From Chinchilla lanigera (lineage: Eukaryota; Chordata; Mammalia; Rodentia; Chinchillidae), in assembly GCF_000276665.1 (NCBI RefSeq), contig NW_004955470.1:1619533-1683532 (forward strand): 64,000 bases of DNA, given 5' to 3'. Under the pieces are notes generated by a model. The model was not told the origin of the DNA. It did no database searches and saw only the letters and a list, made by a program, of their open reading frames with translations. The position numbers and the translations under genes are program-made. This document shows, in pieces, positions 50,116 to 61,344 of this stretch; the first letter of the stretch is position 1; the number at the start of each line of letters is the position of its first letter.

Positions 50116-50611
50116 CTTTATTCTACTAAGAGGCTGAGGAGTTGGGCAGTGAGTGTTGGTAAATGCAATGGCTGTAAGTAGGGTGAGGGGTTGGGGTGTG
50201 GTGCTGAGTTCCCCTCCCCTGGACAGCCTCAGCGACACTCCGAGAAACCTGGGCCTCCCAGCTGTTGGCTCTCCCAACTGTTGGCTCTCCCAAGCCTCGT
50301 TCCTCCCAGGCGGAGGCTCCACCCAGCCTGGAAGAGTCAGGCCGATCCCTCTGCTTCCCGGAGCTGGAGGCCTCACCCCCTGTGAGAAGGTGAGGCCCTG
50401 ACAGGCCCTGGAGGGTTGGGGAGAGAACCTTCCAAGCAGGTGTCAGGGGTTCTCAATGAGTGATCAGCAGCAGAAGCAGCCTCCTCCAGAGACTTAGCCG
50501 CGTACATTTCTGGGTCACTGCCTTGGTCCCTCTGGAGCAGAACTCCAGGATGGCCCCATAAATCTGCGCATCATAAGCTTTGTGGATTCTGATACTCAAT
50601 GAAGTTTCTTT

Positions 50612-50710
50612 TTTTTTTTTTTGGTTGTTTTTTTGTTTTTTTCTGGTACCAGGAACCGAACTCATGACCTTGCGCTTGCCAGGCAGGCGCTGAGCTAAAT
50701 CCCCAGCCCC
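50612..50710 (-). mobile_element. ID SINE with a small internal deletion
   Basis: TCAATGAAGTTTCTTT duplicated on both sides. Lacks the few bases between 'caggcgct' and 'gagctaaat' present in other copies. Confidence 0.94.
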
Positions 50711-51014
50711 TCAATGAAGTTTCTTTGCTCTGCAGAAATACTTTATCCATCCACATGCCTCCAGCTAGAGTCAAAGCTTACAATCTTACCAGTGTTTAAA
50801 AATCTTTTTCTACCTTCTTAGCAATTTCTTTAAACATGTTTTCCAAATTAAATCCTAGATGAGGAGGTACAGAGCCTGTGTTAATGAGGAAGAGAAAATA
50901 TAAATCATATAGCTCAATCATTTGAAAATGAGATGCAAGTCAGTTGAGTCTCTGGGACTTACTACCCAATCTGCCCTAGTGATAAATTCCTTTCCCTAAC
51001 TTCCATGTTATCGA

Positions 51015-51105
51015 AAAAATGACAGGGCTGAGAATGTGGCTCAGGACTTAGAGCCTCGTCTAGGCACCGGGTTAGATGCCAGCACCACTAAACAAACACG
51101 AACAA
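51015..51105 (+). mobile_element. Old ID SINE
   Basis: 'gggctgagaatgtggctcag' to 'gttagatgccagcaccac', diverged. Confidence 0.6.
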
Positions 51106-51135
51106 AAAGTGAAAATTTGGAAGTAAATGAGAAAA

Positions 51136-51219
51136 ATTTTTTCTGGGTACCAGAAATCAAACTCAGAACCTTGCACCTGCCAGGCAGGTGCTTGTGCCAC
51201 TGAGCTAGATCCCTGGCCC
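51136..51219 (-). mobile_element. ID SINE
   Basis: 'ctgggtaccagaaatcaaac' to 'gagctagatccctggccc'; weak duplications AATGAGAAAAATT and AATGAGAATAATT. Confidence 0.9.
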
Positions 51220-51899
51220 AATGAGAATAATTAAAAGTGCATAAAATACAGATGATCCTTAGTCTGTACTCCAGGCACTATATGAAGCATTTGATGAGTG
51301 TAATCTTATCACATCAGCACAAACAATCATCAGAAGAGTATGTTTGGCTCCAACACCCAGATAGACAACCAGGCTTCAGGCAGCTTAGGGGTCTTGGTGG
51401 ATACACACTTACTGAACACAGAGGGGCAAAAGATAGTTCTTTAATTTCTGTCTGTGTTCATTTTGCTGGAGGCCATATTTGTAGACAGTTGTGTATACCC
51501 AAGCCTAATCCCTGGAATATCTGTGGTCCACTAGAGAAGGACTCTTAGAAAGGTCAGGGGGGAAATAAGACTTGGCCAGAGTGCATCTCCCAGTGGACCA
51601 AGTGGAATCCCAGACACTGCTTATATTTTACCAGCCTGGCTGCCTTACCAGAGGAATGAGGACTACTGTAGTAGGAATGGCCAAACAGTGTCCTTGAAAG
51701 GGCTTCTTAAGCCAAGACAGTAACCTAAAAGCAACTTGGTGAGCAGGGGGACGCTGCATAAATTGGTTCCGTAAAGATTTGAAAGCTGCAACACTAGTGA
51801 TTCCTTTACCATTTGCATCGATCTCACTGATCTCTCTGTGATGAGTGCAAAAGGAAAATGGTGATGAGGACAAAGGATATGCATCTGCTTGCTCTGCCC

Positions 51900-52255
51900 A
51901 CAGTCAGCCAGCATCGCTTAGTTGATTTACAAACACTTACTCAATTGAAATAATGTCCCACAGATTATTTTGCCGTGGGGCCTATCTTCCTAACAAAAGA
52001 TATCTGGCTATGTGCCAGCCAGTGGAATTCCTGCTCTTCCTCCTAGCAGCGGACAGCCTCCCAGAATGGTGGAATGGCCTCCTGCAGTCTCAGTTACGGT
52101 GACAGCATGGGCTTAGTCTCCGTGGCTTCAGGGTGTGCAGTTGATCTGTGGATTCCTACCAAAATCCCTCACTGGGACCAAGACAGTCATTCCACGAGCT
52201 GCTAGGGTGTTCACTACTAACGACTCACAGCGGAATCTCCTTCCAAGAATTACTT
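51900..52255 (+). pseudogene. ERVL-like pol (integrase) relic
   Basis: A plus-strand frame near 52020-52110 reads an EWWNGLLQSQLR block, which resembles the conserved integrase block of class III (ERVL-type) retroviral pol. Other parts are shifted or interrupted by stops, so this is a dead fossil. A B1 (52262-52420) follows. It would code for DNA integration in an intact element; nothing functional remains. Confidence 0.45.
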
Positions 52256-52261
52256 TGACTC

Positions 52262-52420
52262 AGGCCAGGCATGGTGGCACACACCTGTAATCCCAGCACT
52301 CACACTCGGGAGGCTGAGGCAGGAGGATCGTTGCAAGTTCGAGATCAGCCTGGGCTACAAAGTGAGCTCAAGGCCAGCTTGAACTACATAGAGAGACCCT
52401 GTCTCAAAAACACAAAAGCT
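52262..52420 (+). mobile_element. B1 SINE with internal duplication
   Basis: 'ggccaggcatggtggcacac' to 'gagaccctgtctcaaaaaca', close to consensus. Confidence 0.95.
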
Positions 52421-52899
52421 AAGTCCCAGCTAAGTTAAGAGTGCCCTGCAGCTATGTAGCCACAAGAAAAAGAAAAAAAGAAAAGCCGACTTTGCACAAA
52501 GAAGGGAAACTGCCCAGTGGACAGAGCTGGAGAGCATACTTTCCTGAAAAAAATCCTCCAAAATGCACCTTGCTACATTTTTACTGATATATGGACAGAA
52601 GCCAGAGAGTCCTGTGTCGGTTACATTTTTACCAATTCCTGGACAGGAGCCAATCAGTCCTTTCTACGCCTGGTAGCAAAACAAGCCACTGATCTAGATG
52701 CAATTCCTCTGGTGGCAAACATTATGGTGTCGCACTTCACAAAATCCAGGGCCTGCTTTCGTGGTTGGTGTGGACACCTTGAAAAACAACATGAGTGGAA
52801 CTAACACCTGATCAGACCTGTGCCACCCAGGTGAGGACACCTGGATACACCATCACCCAGGCTATCCAGAGCTGGACCCAAAACAAGGCCTAATGATGG

Positions 52900-53112
52900 C
52901 AGCATAGGAAGCCACAAAAATGAGACAAAGACAGCTAATGGGAAACAGGAAGAGATCTTTTGCAAATGGGAAGGGAACCAAGAAATGGAGAGAAGGGCGA
53001 GGGAGGGGAGGGAAAGAAGATGTAAAAAGAATTAAGATGTTATGTACATATATCAACTCCCCATGATGAATGTAATCGTACATACTGCAAATATGCACTA
53101 ATAACATAAAAC
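52900..53112 (+). mobile_element. L1 3' end fragment
   Basis: A purine-rich tract (52942-53010) then 'gttatgtacatatatcaact' and 'tactgcaaatatgcactaat', ending A-rich. Same module as at 49.75-50.04 kb. Confidence 0.65.
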
Positions 53113-53734
53113 TTCAAAAAGAGAAAGCCACAAAAGTCTGGCAAGAATAGACACACAGTGACAAAGAGTCAACATGGTGACAAAGAAAGCTGCAGGGCCC
53201 ATAAATCTGAAATACCAGATTCTGCCCAGCTCTGGAAAATAGACTGTCTTCCCTCTTATGCTACCCCTCCTTGTGGGAATAGAGCTAGGCTTAGCACACA
53301 CACACACAAAGAAAAACTCAGAAAGAGATACAGACAACCAAACCTCAACCCCCAATGACTACACAAGTAAAACAGTATGGATTCTAAAGGTGTAACTCCC
53401 CCAAAGGAGACGTCTTATTTAATAGTGAGTTTGAGGAGTGGTAAGGAGCCCCAAACTGGTTGTCAGAAACCCAGCTGTGTAAGTGATTTTTCTTAGTCTT
53501 GTTCTCCAACCTCGGGGACGATCACGTTACTGAAATTTGCAAGTGGCCAAGAAGAGCTAGGGGATGGGAAACGCTGACCTCGTGCTCCTCTTACTGCCCA
53601 GCTCCACTTCCTCATCTAGGCAGTTATGGACACTGAGGATAATGATGACTTTGTGGTGACCACTCCCAAAGTGATCCTGGCGTGGTCCACCACGTCAGAG
53701 GATAGGAGATATTCTAGGATGATAGAAGATACCG

Positions 53735-53832
53735 AAGGATGGGATATAGCTCAGTGGCGCAGCGCCCGCTTGGCAAGCGCGAGGTTCTGAGTTCAATTCC
53801 CGGTACCAAAAACAAAAAGAAAGAAAGAAACC
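53735..53832 (+). mobile_element. ID SINE
   Basis: 'gatgggatatagctcagtgg' to 'gttcaattcccggtacc' with an A/AAAG tail. Confidence 0.9.
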
Positions 53833-53970
53833 AGCTACAAAGGAAAAAACAGCCAAACCACCAAGAAAATAATTCAGAAATATGGTGTGTCTTAGTTCTG
53901 GTGTGAATTGCAGAGAGACTGCTTCTACCCATCGCAGGCCATAAAAGGAGAACAATGACCCAGGCTGTTG

Positions 53971-53972
<2 letters not shown>

Positions 53973-54007
<35 letters not shown>

Positions 54008-54110
54008 ATGTTGGGGCTTCAACTCACAACCTTGTGCTTGTCAGGCAGGTGCTGTGCCACTTGTGCTTGCCAGGCAGACACTGTGCCGCTGAGCTAAAAT
54101 ACCCTGAGCT
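53973..54110 (-). mobile_element. ID SINE with internal 29-bp duplication and 34-T run
   Basis: T-run 53973-54006, then two adjacent copies of a 29-bp ID segment (54031-54059 and 54060-54088, four mismatches). No other ID in this window has it. Confidence 0.9.
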
Positions 54111-54170
54111 ACATGTCTGACCTTCCAGGCTGCTGATGAAGAGACACTTTAAATATTTCTTGGCTCTTGC

Positions 54171-54312
54171 TAGGCATGGTGTTTCAAGTCTGTTATCCTA
54201 GCATTCAGGCAGCTGAGGCAGAAGAAGCACTGTGAGTTTGAGGCCAACCGGGGCCACATAGTGAGCCCAAAGCCAGCCTGAACGAGATAGCGAGACCCTG
54301 TCTCAAAAAAAT
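54171..54312 (+). mobile_element. B1 SINE with internal duplication
   Basis: 'gctaggcatggtgtttcaag' to 'gcgagaccctgtctcaa'. Confidence 0.9.
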
Positions 54313-54458
54313 TTTGCTTTTTCTTTCCTTGGCTCTTCTCTGTAGGGACACTTGGCTTGGTCTGCCATCTTGGAGTCCTTTGGTAATCTTGTCCCAGACC
54401 ATCACCACTGTCCTAAGTATAACCACTGCGCTCCCATTGTATCAGAAGTCCTTCAAGT

Positions 54459-54680
54459 ACCAAGCGTGGTGGTGCACACATGTAATCCCAGCACTCAGGA
54501 GGCTGAGGCAAGGGCTGGGGATTTAGCTCAGCGGCACAGCGCCTGCCTGGCAAGCACAAGGTCGTGAGTTCGGTTCCCGGTACTGGAAAAACAAAAAACA
54601 AAAAACAAAACCAAGGAGGCTGAGTTCAAGGCCAGCCTGAATTACAAAGCAAGACCCTATCTCAAAAGAAAAAAATAATA
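54459..54680 (+). mobile_element. B1 SINE split by an ID
   Basis: B1 parts 54459-54511 and 54614-54670 surround an ID. AGGAGGCTGAG stands on each side of the ID. Confidence 0.9.
54512..54612 (+). mobile_element. ID SINE nested in B1
   Basis: Full ID with (AAAAAC)n tail. The B1 lacks the segment that normally follows the insertion point, so bases may have been lost. Confidence 0.94.
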
Positions 54681-55881
54681 AATGAAGACCTTAAACTGAA
54701 GACTATCAACACTAGAAGTAGAGAACCTCTACCCAAGCCATCAGAAAAAAATTAATTTTCTGAATACTTATGTTTTTATTTAGTCTATTATTACTGGTAT
54801 TCTCTGAACCCCCACAACCACCTAAAATAAGAAATGAATAAATAAATCAATAAGCCACCAAATTACCCGTATCACTGGATCTGCCTTACCCCTTCTCACC
54901 TTGCTAACAAACCCTTATTAGCTCCTCCTTTGACTGCTTGGGAAGGGTTCCTTCTTACAGGTTTTTCTGGTCCTCAAGTTCCCCTGACATTGCTAACCCT
55001 ACCCTCCAGGCAGGTCATACCTGAACCTCGCAGCAGCCCTACGCTGCAGAAAGTGACTCCAGCCTATTCACAAGGTCGGGTTCTCCCTGAGCGGACGGAG
55101 TATTGAGGCTAGACGGGACTGCGACGGCCAGACAGTGACATTTCTGACACAGTTGTGCCCCAAATAAATAGTACTTAAGGTGGCTACCAGGTGTGCACTT
55201 GCCCGCTGCACCTACCCCGGTCTGTACTATCTAGTGTGAGTGGTGATCACGCTGTCCTGGGTTTTCTGCCGGCCAGTCAGGACACCTGCATTAGTGGCAT
55301 ATCTGACTGGCTTGGCTGTGGCTGGGGAGTCTCCTTGTAGACTATTTTCTTCCAAATGGGTCTAACCATCCTACTAGGAGCCACAGTCATGGCTACTTTC
55401 ACTCATTGTTGCCCAAAGAAAAGAAGAAATGTTTGGTCCAACTAACAAGGGCATTTGAGGAAGTGGCCTGCATTTCTAAGAAGTCTAGCGGCATGCATGG
55501 CAGGTCCGGGGCTGGTGACGTGGGGCACCTCCACACGGGCCATGTTAGCAAGGTTCAGTGCAGTCTGACCCTCTTCTCAGAAAAGTATCCCTGAAACGTG
55601 GCAAATAGGCGGTCTTCCGGGGAACTGCCTTGAGCCAGGGGAACTGCCTGCCTGGTAGCAGCGTGCGTCTTTGTCTTTCTCCTTTGGGTACAGCGGCTCT
55701 AGCGTAGAGCTGGCATCCAACCCAAAGGAGGCAGTTACACAGGACAAGGACACCCCAGAGTGAGAATGGGGGGGCCGTCTCAGAAGTCTGCCTACTCCAC
55801 CCCCCCGTAGAGCACAACTCCAGCTATAAATCACTTAGCTGTCACATGGCACAGGCCCCATCCATCATCCATGTTGCTGTC

Positions 55882-55980
55882 TTTTTTTTTTTTTTTTTTT
55901 TTTTCCAGTACTGGGAATCGAACTCATGACCTCGCACTTGCCAGTCAGGCGCTGTGCCGCTGAGCTAAATCTCCAACCCC
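55882..55980 (-). mobile_element. ID SINE with 23-T run
   Basis: 'ccagtactgggaatcgaact' to 'gagctaaatctccaaccccc'. Target duplications are unclear. Confidence 0.9.
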
Positions 55981-56083
55981 CATGTCACTTGACCCCCTTT
56001 TTTGGTGTTATTCTGTGCAAAAGCCACGGGGACCTGGAACCTCTAATTACTGGGCTTTCTCCACCTATACAAGAATAAACCAG

Positions 56084-56188
56084 GGCCTGGGGATTTAGCT
56101 CAGTGGCAAAAGCGCCTGCCTGCCAAGCCCAAGGTCGTGAGTTCAGTTCCCGGTACCGGAGAAAAACCAAAAAAAAAAAAAAAAAAAA
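56084..56188 (+). mobile_element. ID SINE, first of two at one target site
   Basis: Full ID with GGAGAAAAACC-type tail. AGAATAAACCAG precedes (56072-56083) and follows it (56189-56200). Confidence 0.95.
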
Positions 56189-56200
56189 AGAATAAACCAG

Positions 56201-56358
56201 AGCCGGGTGTGGTAGTGCACACCTGTAATACTAGCACTCAGGAGGCTGAGGCAGGAGGATTGTTGCAAGTTCGAGACCAGCCTGGGCTACAAAGTGAGCT
56301 CAAGGCCAGCCTGAACTGCATACTGAGACCTTGTCTCAAAAAAAAATAAATAAATAAA
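56201..56358 (+). mobile_element. B1 SINE, second at the same target site
   Basis: B1 with duplication, (AAAT)n tail. AGAATAAACC stands before and after it (56189 and 56359). Confidence 0.95.
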
Positions 56359-56495
56359 AGAATAAACCGATCTTTAAAGGGGCTCATTGTCTCTTTACAA
56401 GCTAACTACACCAGCCAGGCTTGACCTGTACTTAATACTCAGCAATTGTAGTTTGCTACTACTTAAGGTCTGCTGCTACACAGTCTGCTGCTGGG

Positions 56496-56598
56496 AATAT
56501 CAACATAGTCCCTACCCAGTGGGAAAGAACTATCATAGTGGGAAGTTCTGAAACTGCTTCCCTTGGCCAGATAATAAATAAAAAATAATACCAGATAA
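56496..56598. repeat. Direct repeat, copy 1
   Basis: About 100 bp closely matching 57890-57990 ('tagtccctacccagtgggaa', 'gggaagttctgaaactgctt'). Family unknown. Confidence 0.8.
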
Positions 56599-57029
56599 GG
56601 GGGTATCTTGCAGATACTGGGTCTGCCAAGGGGGAAAGGATTATGTACCAGAGAGGCTGCGGGGCACAGCTGATGTGTCCAGCAGTCACTGCAGGATGCA
56701 CATAGGACTGGTTCTTCTCACGCTGCACCCATGAGACAGAACATGGCCGTGGCCGGGGTATGGGGTTAACTCTCTGGCAAGGACCTGGATGTGGTGCTAA
56801 CACCCAGCTGCTCATGGATGCTTGGTAAAACAGTGGCTCACACCAAGGAAAGGAGAATTATCAGCACTGCTGTGCAAGTAGTGAATAAAGAGATCAAACA
56901 GCTCAGAAAAGTGGGCACGCTAGAATAGACAGACTGCTGAGGACAGAAAATTCACCAGGTGACTGTGGGCCACCAGAGGGCCTTGGGGAACATTCTGTTT
57001 ACCCAAGTGACAAAAACCTATCACCTTGA

Positions 57030-57190
57030 GTCAGGCACGGTGGCACGTGCCGTAATCCCAACACTGAGGCTGAGGCAGGAGGATCGCTGTGTGTTCAAGA
57101 CCAGCCTGGGCTACAAAGTGAGCTCAAGGCCAGCCTGAACTGCATGGCAAGACCCTGTCTCAAAAAGACAAAAAAAAGAAAAGAAAAGAA
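57030..57190 (+). mobile_element. B1 SINE with internal duplication
   Basis: 'tcaggcacggtggcacgtgc' to the A/AAAG tail. Confidence 0.93.
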
Positions 57191-57889
57191 AAAGAAACTG
57201 TCACCTTTAGTGAGAAGCTCAGCGGGCTGATCATGGGAGGCACTGTTGTACAACTGTGCTTTTAATGCAAATGGGAATAATGGAATTCTGAAATAATAGA
57301 GACCAGGGGATAGGAACCCACTGCCAGAAGCAAGATAGGGGACAGTACTATAATCCATGGCAAGAATAAATGCAACCCATGGCAACAAGAGGGGTCTGTT
57401 CCCATAGAGGATTCTGAGATAATAGAACATAATATTCCTAGGGGCAAGATACAGCCTATTCATATAATCAAATGGAAGCAAAGTTGATGATAAAGGCTTA
57501 AGACAGCCATCCCAATAAAAATAATTCAATCCCTTGCCTGGTTTCCTAGCAGAGCCTGTATCCTTTGGCTGAAATAGAGGCCAGATTTCATAAGGAATAC
57601 CCTACACATCATGGCAAAATATATATGCAATCGTTTAACCTGATCCATCTCCATAGGCACCTGGGGTCACGGATTCAGCGAACTATCCACTGAGGCAAGG
57701 GGAATAGTGAAACATTTCAAGGACTGTTGAATAAGAAGCTGAGTTAACCTTCAAAGCCAGAGACTCAAACAACATCATTACAGAGGCCAGGTAATAGCGG
57801 GGAGCCAGGGCCAGGAAAGTCTCACAGCAAGGCCACTTGTTTGTAGGTCTACCTGCCGGTCGTTTCACCAATCCATGAATGTATCATAG

Positions 57890-57992
57890 GAACACACATA
57901 GTCCCTACACAGTGGGAAAGAACTGCCATAGTGGGAAGTTCTGAAACTGCTTCCCCTGGCCAAAATAATAAATTAAAAATAATCCCAGGTAG
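57890..57992. repeat. Direct repeat, copy 2
   Basis: Same orientation as 56496-56598, about 1.4 kb away, differing at only a few positions over the core. Either a local duplication or two fragments of one dispersed element, possibly retroviral. Confidence 0.8.
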
Positions 57993-59669
57993 GAAAGTAT
58001 TGGTACAAATCAGTACCACTCCTACAGAGGAGAGGGTGCGGAGATAAAGCTGCCTTTGTGTACTACCTCCACCGAAATCACACATGGTTTGTGCACAAAT
58101 AAGACACAGCCTAGCAGAAGGCAATGAACAACTGCAAATTCAGCCCATCAGTCGGCCCAGGTACAACCGCTTTGCCTGAGGAGGTACGCGATGTTTTCCT
58201 TTAAGCAGACCAACAGGATGTCAGGTTTGCATGTGCCATCAAGGATCTGGCAAATTACTCTTTTGCATCCCTCCCGGAAACAAGGGAAATAATTACAGTC
58301 ACGTGTACAGTCTTGCCCCAGAGTGTGCCTGTCCTGCCCTTCGGTCAGAGAAGCCAAGGGGCTTAGAGTGGAGTTAGGCATTCTTGAAAGCAAGCCGTCA
58401 GGTGAATGGAGGAGTATTCAATCTTGCCGTTGTGAGCAAGAACAGACTGAATAAATATGTCTACAAGGAAGTGACTTCGTCTGCAACCTTATAATCTCTG
58501 AGATTCTCTCCCTTTCTCCTCCCTCAGGATCAACTGAGAGCTGGAAGAAGGTGGTTTCCACCAGCCTTTCACCCTCTGTCCCAAGATCCAACTTTCTCCC
58601 CTGCCCTGAGGCCTGAAGCCAGCCTTCAGCTGTCTGCATTTAGTGTAGCACTTTCTCCCACGCCACCAGAAAGCTGCTCTTTCTTTCTTTCCAAAATGAA
58701 GCAGAGATCTCCCGTCTTTTCAGCAGCCCCCCACCCGCTTGTTGGCCCCGAAACACCCCTTCTCTTCCCATCTCTGGCATCTCAGGAATCCTCGCCCAGC
58801 CTCTAAGGCCTCCCACAGTTAACATTCCCTGAGGCTCAGCGTGAGTCTGGCAGATACATTCAACTGCCTGGAGCTGCCCAACTTCCTCTAGCATATTTTA
58901 ACTTTTCTTCCTGGACTGATTTTGATCTGTAGGTAGAGCCCTGCTTTGGAGACAGCTCCACACTCATTTTTGGGCCTGAGTAATCCTTCAGGTAGCCGCA
59001 GTCATTAGTTAACAACGGGTAGGAAGGTCTCTGGTAATTTCACAGCCTAAAGGTCCCGCCTTCCTATATATTCTTTTTCCCTGCCAATTTTTTTGACAAA
59101 TGTCTAAATTCCCACTAATAGTTAGACCCATGCTAACTTCTTGCCCTCAAGATTGAAAGCCAGAAATGAGCAAATATCTTCAGTGCAGGGAGATGGTGCA
59201 TCTATGTGTCAGATGACCCCAAGAAACTCCCAGCTTCAGTAACGCACCAGCAGGACCGAGAACGCTTAGCATGAGGTCATACTCACCACTGTGCTCTATT
59301 ACAGGTAAAAGATACAGAACAAAATCAACAAAGGGATAAGGCCCATGCGGACATTCCAGAGGAAAATAGGGGCGGGCTTCCAAGAGTTCTTTCTCAGTGG
59401 AGTCATCCAGGATGCCTGAGTTGTAACAATAGTGAAACATGATGTTCATGCATTCAAATATCCTTACATGGCTTGAGGGACAGTAAAGTTATTAATTAGC
59501 CATTAGTACATTAATTGTGAGTGTAAAAATATCTGAAGTAAAAATTGTTAGACCAGAAATACAAAGCGTACACTTGTATGAAGAGGAAAAAAATGAAATA
59601 GAAAAAATTGTGATCAGTCCAAAAGAAGCCCGAGAGAAGCAAAAATAGAATAAAAAGCAAGTAAAAAGC

Positions 59670-59882
59670 ACAAAGTAAAGTGGTCAAAGTAACTAAAACA
59701 TTGATTATTAACAGCACATATAAAGGGTCATTGACTACTCTATAAATTGTGAGCAAATATACATAACACAAATAAGTGAAAGTTTTTCATATATTTGCTC
59801 ACAACTTATAGAGCAGTCAGTGACCCCTTTATATGTGCTGTTAATAATCAATGTTCTAGTTACTTTGACCACTTTACTTTGT
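59670..59882. repeat. Near-perfect inverted repeat (hairpin)
   Basis: Arms 59670-59761 (92 bp) and 59790-59882 (93 bp) are inverted copies with four substitutions and one single-base indel, separated by a 28-nt loop. AT-rich, no coding frame. An (AT/CA) microsatellite (59889-59950) follows. Confidence 0.97.
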
Positions 59883-59927
59883 AGCTCTCTATATATCTAT
59901 ATATATCTATACACACACACATATGCA

Positions 59928-59950
<23 letters not shown>

Positions 59951-59958
<8 letters not shown>

Positions 59959-60102
59959 TGTCTTTTTGAGACAGGGTCTTGCTCTGCAGGCTGGCCTGGA
60001 GCTCACTTTGTAGCCTAGGCTGGTCTCGAACTCATAAGGATCCTCCTGCCTCAGCCTCCTGAGTGCTGGGATTACGGGCACGTGCTACCACGCCTGGCAG
60101 TT
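59951..60102 (-). mobile_element. B1 SINE (antisense)
   Basis: 'ttgagacagggtcttgctct' to 'gctaccacgcctggca', with duplicated segment. Confidence 0.95.
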
Positions 60103-60285
60103 TTATATTACTGATGAGAAATATCTAAATATTTAACTTCCAGAAAATTTTTAAGTAAAAGAAGGAAGCAAGGACATATTTAGACAAACCATGGAAAAGA
60201 GATTTGGCCATGCTAATATTAGATAAAAATGAAATTAAATGAAAAGCTTTACTAATGATAAAGAGGGACATTCCATCACAATAAA

Positions 60286-60314
60286 AGGTTTATTATTATT
60301 ATTATTATTATTTT
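60286..60314 (+). repeat. (TTA)n microsatellite
   Basis: About eight TTA units in front of an antisense B1. Confidence 0.95.
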
Positions 60315-60462
60315 GGTCTTTTTGAGACAGGGTCTTAATATGCAGTTCAGGCTGGCCTTGAACTCACTTTGTAGCCCAGGCTGGTCTGGAACTCACAATA
60401 ATCCACCTGCCTCAGCATCCCGAGTGCTAGGGTTACAGGTGTGCGCCACCACACCCAGCTAC
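60315..60462 (-). mobile_element. B1 SINE (antisense)
   Basis: 'gtctttttgagacagggtct' to 'cgccaccacacccagct'. Confidence 0.95.
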
Positions 60463-60560
60463 CACAATAAAAGGTTTAAATTACCGAGAACATAAATACA
60501 TTTACATGAACCTAACTACACAGAGTCAAAGTATTGTGCCTAAATAAAATATGGACAGCA

Positions 60561-60663
60561 GCTGGGGATTTAGCTCAGCCTCACAGCGCCTGCCTGGCAA
60601 GTGCGAGGTCGTGAGTTTGATTCCCAGTACCAGAAAAAAAACAACAAAACAAATAAATTAAAA
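60561..60663 (+). mobile_element. ID SINE
   Basis: Full ID; AATATGGACAGC before and AAAATGGACAG after. Confidence 0.93.
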
Positions 60664-60771
60664 ATGGACAGAATTATAAGGTTTGCTCTGGCTGTTTGCT
60701 GTTCAGCTGGCATTCCCCCCTTTGCTCTTGTTGCTTTGCTACCTTCTGCCTTGGAGCCAGCTAAGTATGGA

Positions 60772-60905
60772 CTGAAACCTGAACTACATAGCAAGACCCT
60801 ATCTCAACAAACCAACAAATTAGCAAGTAAAATAAAGCGCTAGGGATGTTGCCCAGTGGTAGAGCGTCCTTGGCTTCAATTCTCAATACCACACACACTC
60901 AAAAC
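60772..60905 (+). mobile_element. B4 (ID_B1) composite SINE, 5'-truncated
   Basis: 'ctgaactacatagcaagacc' then ID half 'gctagggatgttgcccagtg' and 'ttcaattctcaatacc'. Confidence 0.75.
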
Positions 60906-61219
60906 ACATTTTTTTTTCAAAAAGAGTAAAATAAACCCAAAGGGGAAAAAACTCCTATTTCTCCCTCTGGTGTGAGCATTCATCCTCTGTGCACCAGGAC
61001 CTCAGATCCAGCAGAGTCTCCAGCTGAAGCCCAAAGCTGGCAACAGCCTCACAACATGTAAGAGATGGTGAGAAACACCCTTCTGAGTTAATCTTATCAT
61101 GTGATTCCAGGGAGTGTGTAATCTGGCTCTTCTTGAAAGAGCAGACTGCATCCTTAGAAGAAGGAGAATAGCCTAACTCAAAATGCTTTTCCTGAGATGG
61201 CGCCTTGCTGAAGTGTACT

Positions 61220-61344
61220 GTTTTGTTTTGTTTTGTTTTGTTTTGTTTTGTTTTGTTTTGTTTTGTTTTGGTACTGGGACTCGAACTCAGGACCTTGCAC
61301 TTTCCAGGAAGGCACCTGTGCCACTGAGCTATATCCCCGGCCCT
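61220..61344 (-). mobile_element. ID SINE with (GTTTT)n tail
   Basis: The tail (61220-61269) has turned into a pentanucleotide repeat. Flanks GCTGAAGTGT on both sides. Confidence 0.93.

Noticed and set aside
56201..56368. CRISPR-like spaced repeats
   Set aside because: The repeats are target-site duplications around SINEs in a mammalian genome.
57095..57529. 144-codon minus-strand frame
   Set aside because: Its C-terminal part is B1 read antisense; the remainder has no family resemblance.
59180..59449. 89-codon minus-strand frame (starts MNIMFHYCY)
   Set aside because: Looks like ancient repeat text rather than a gene, but I could not name the family.
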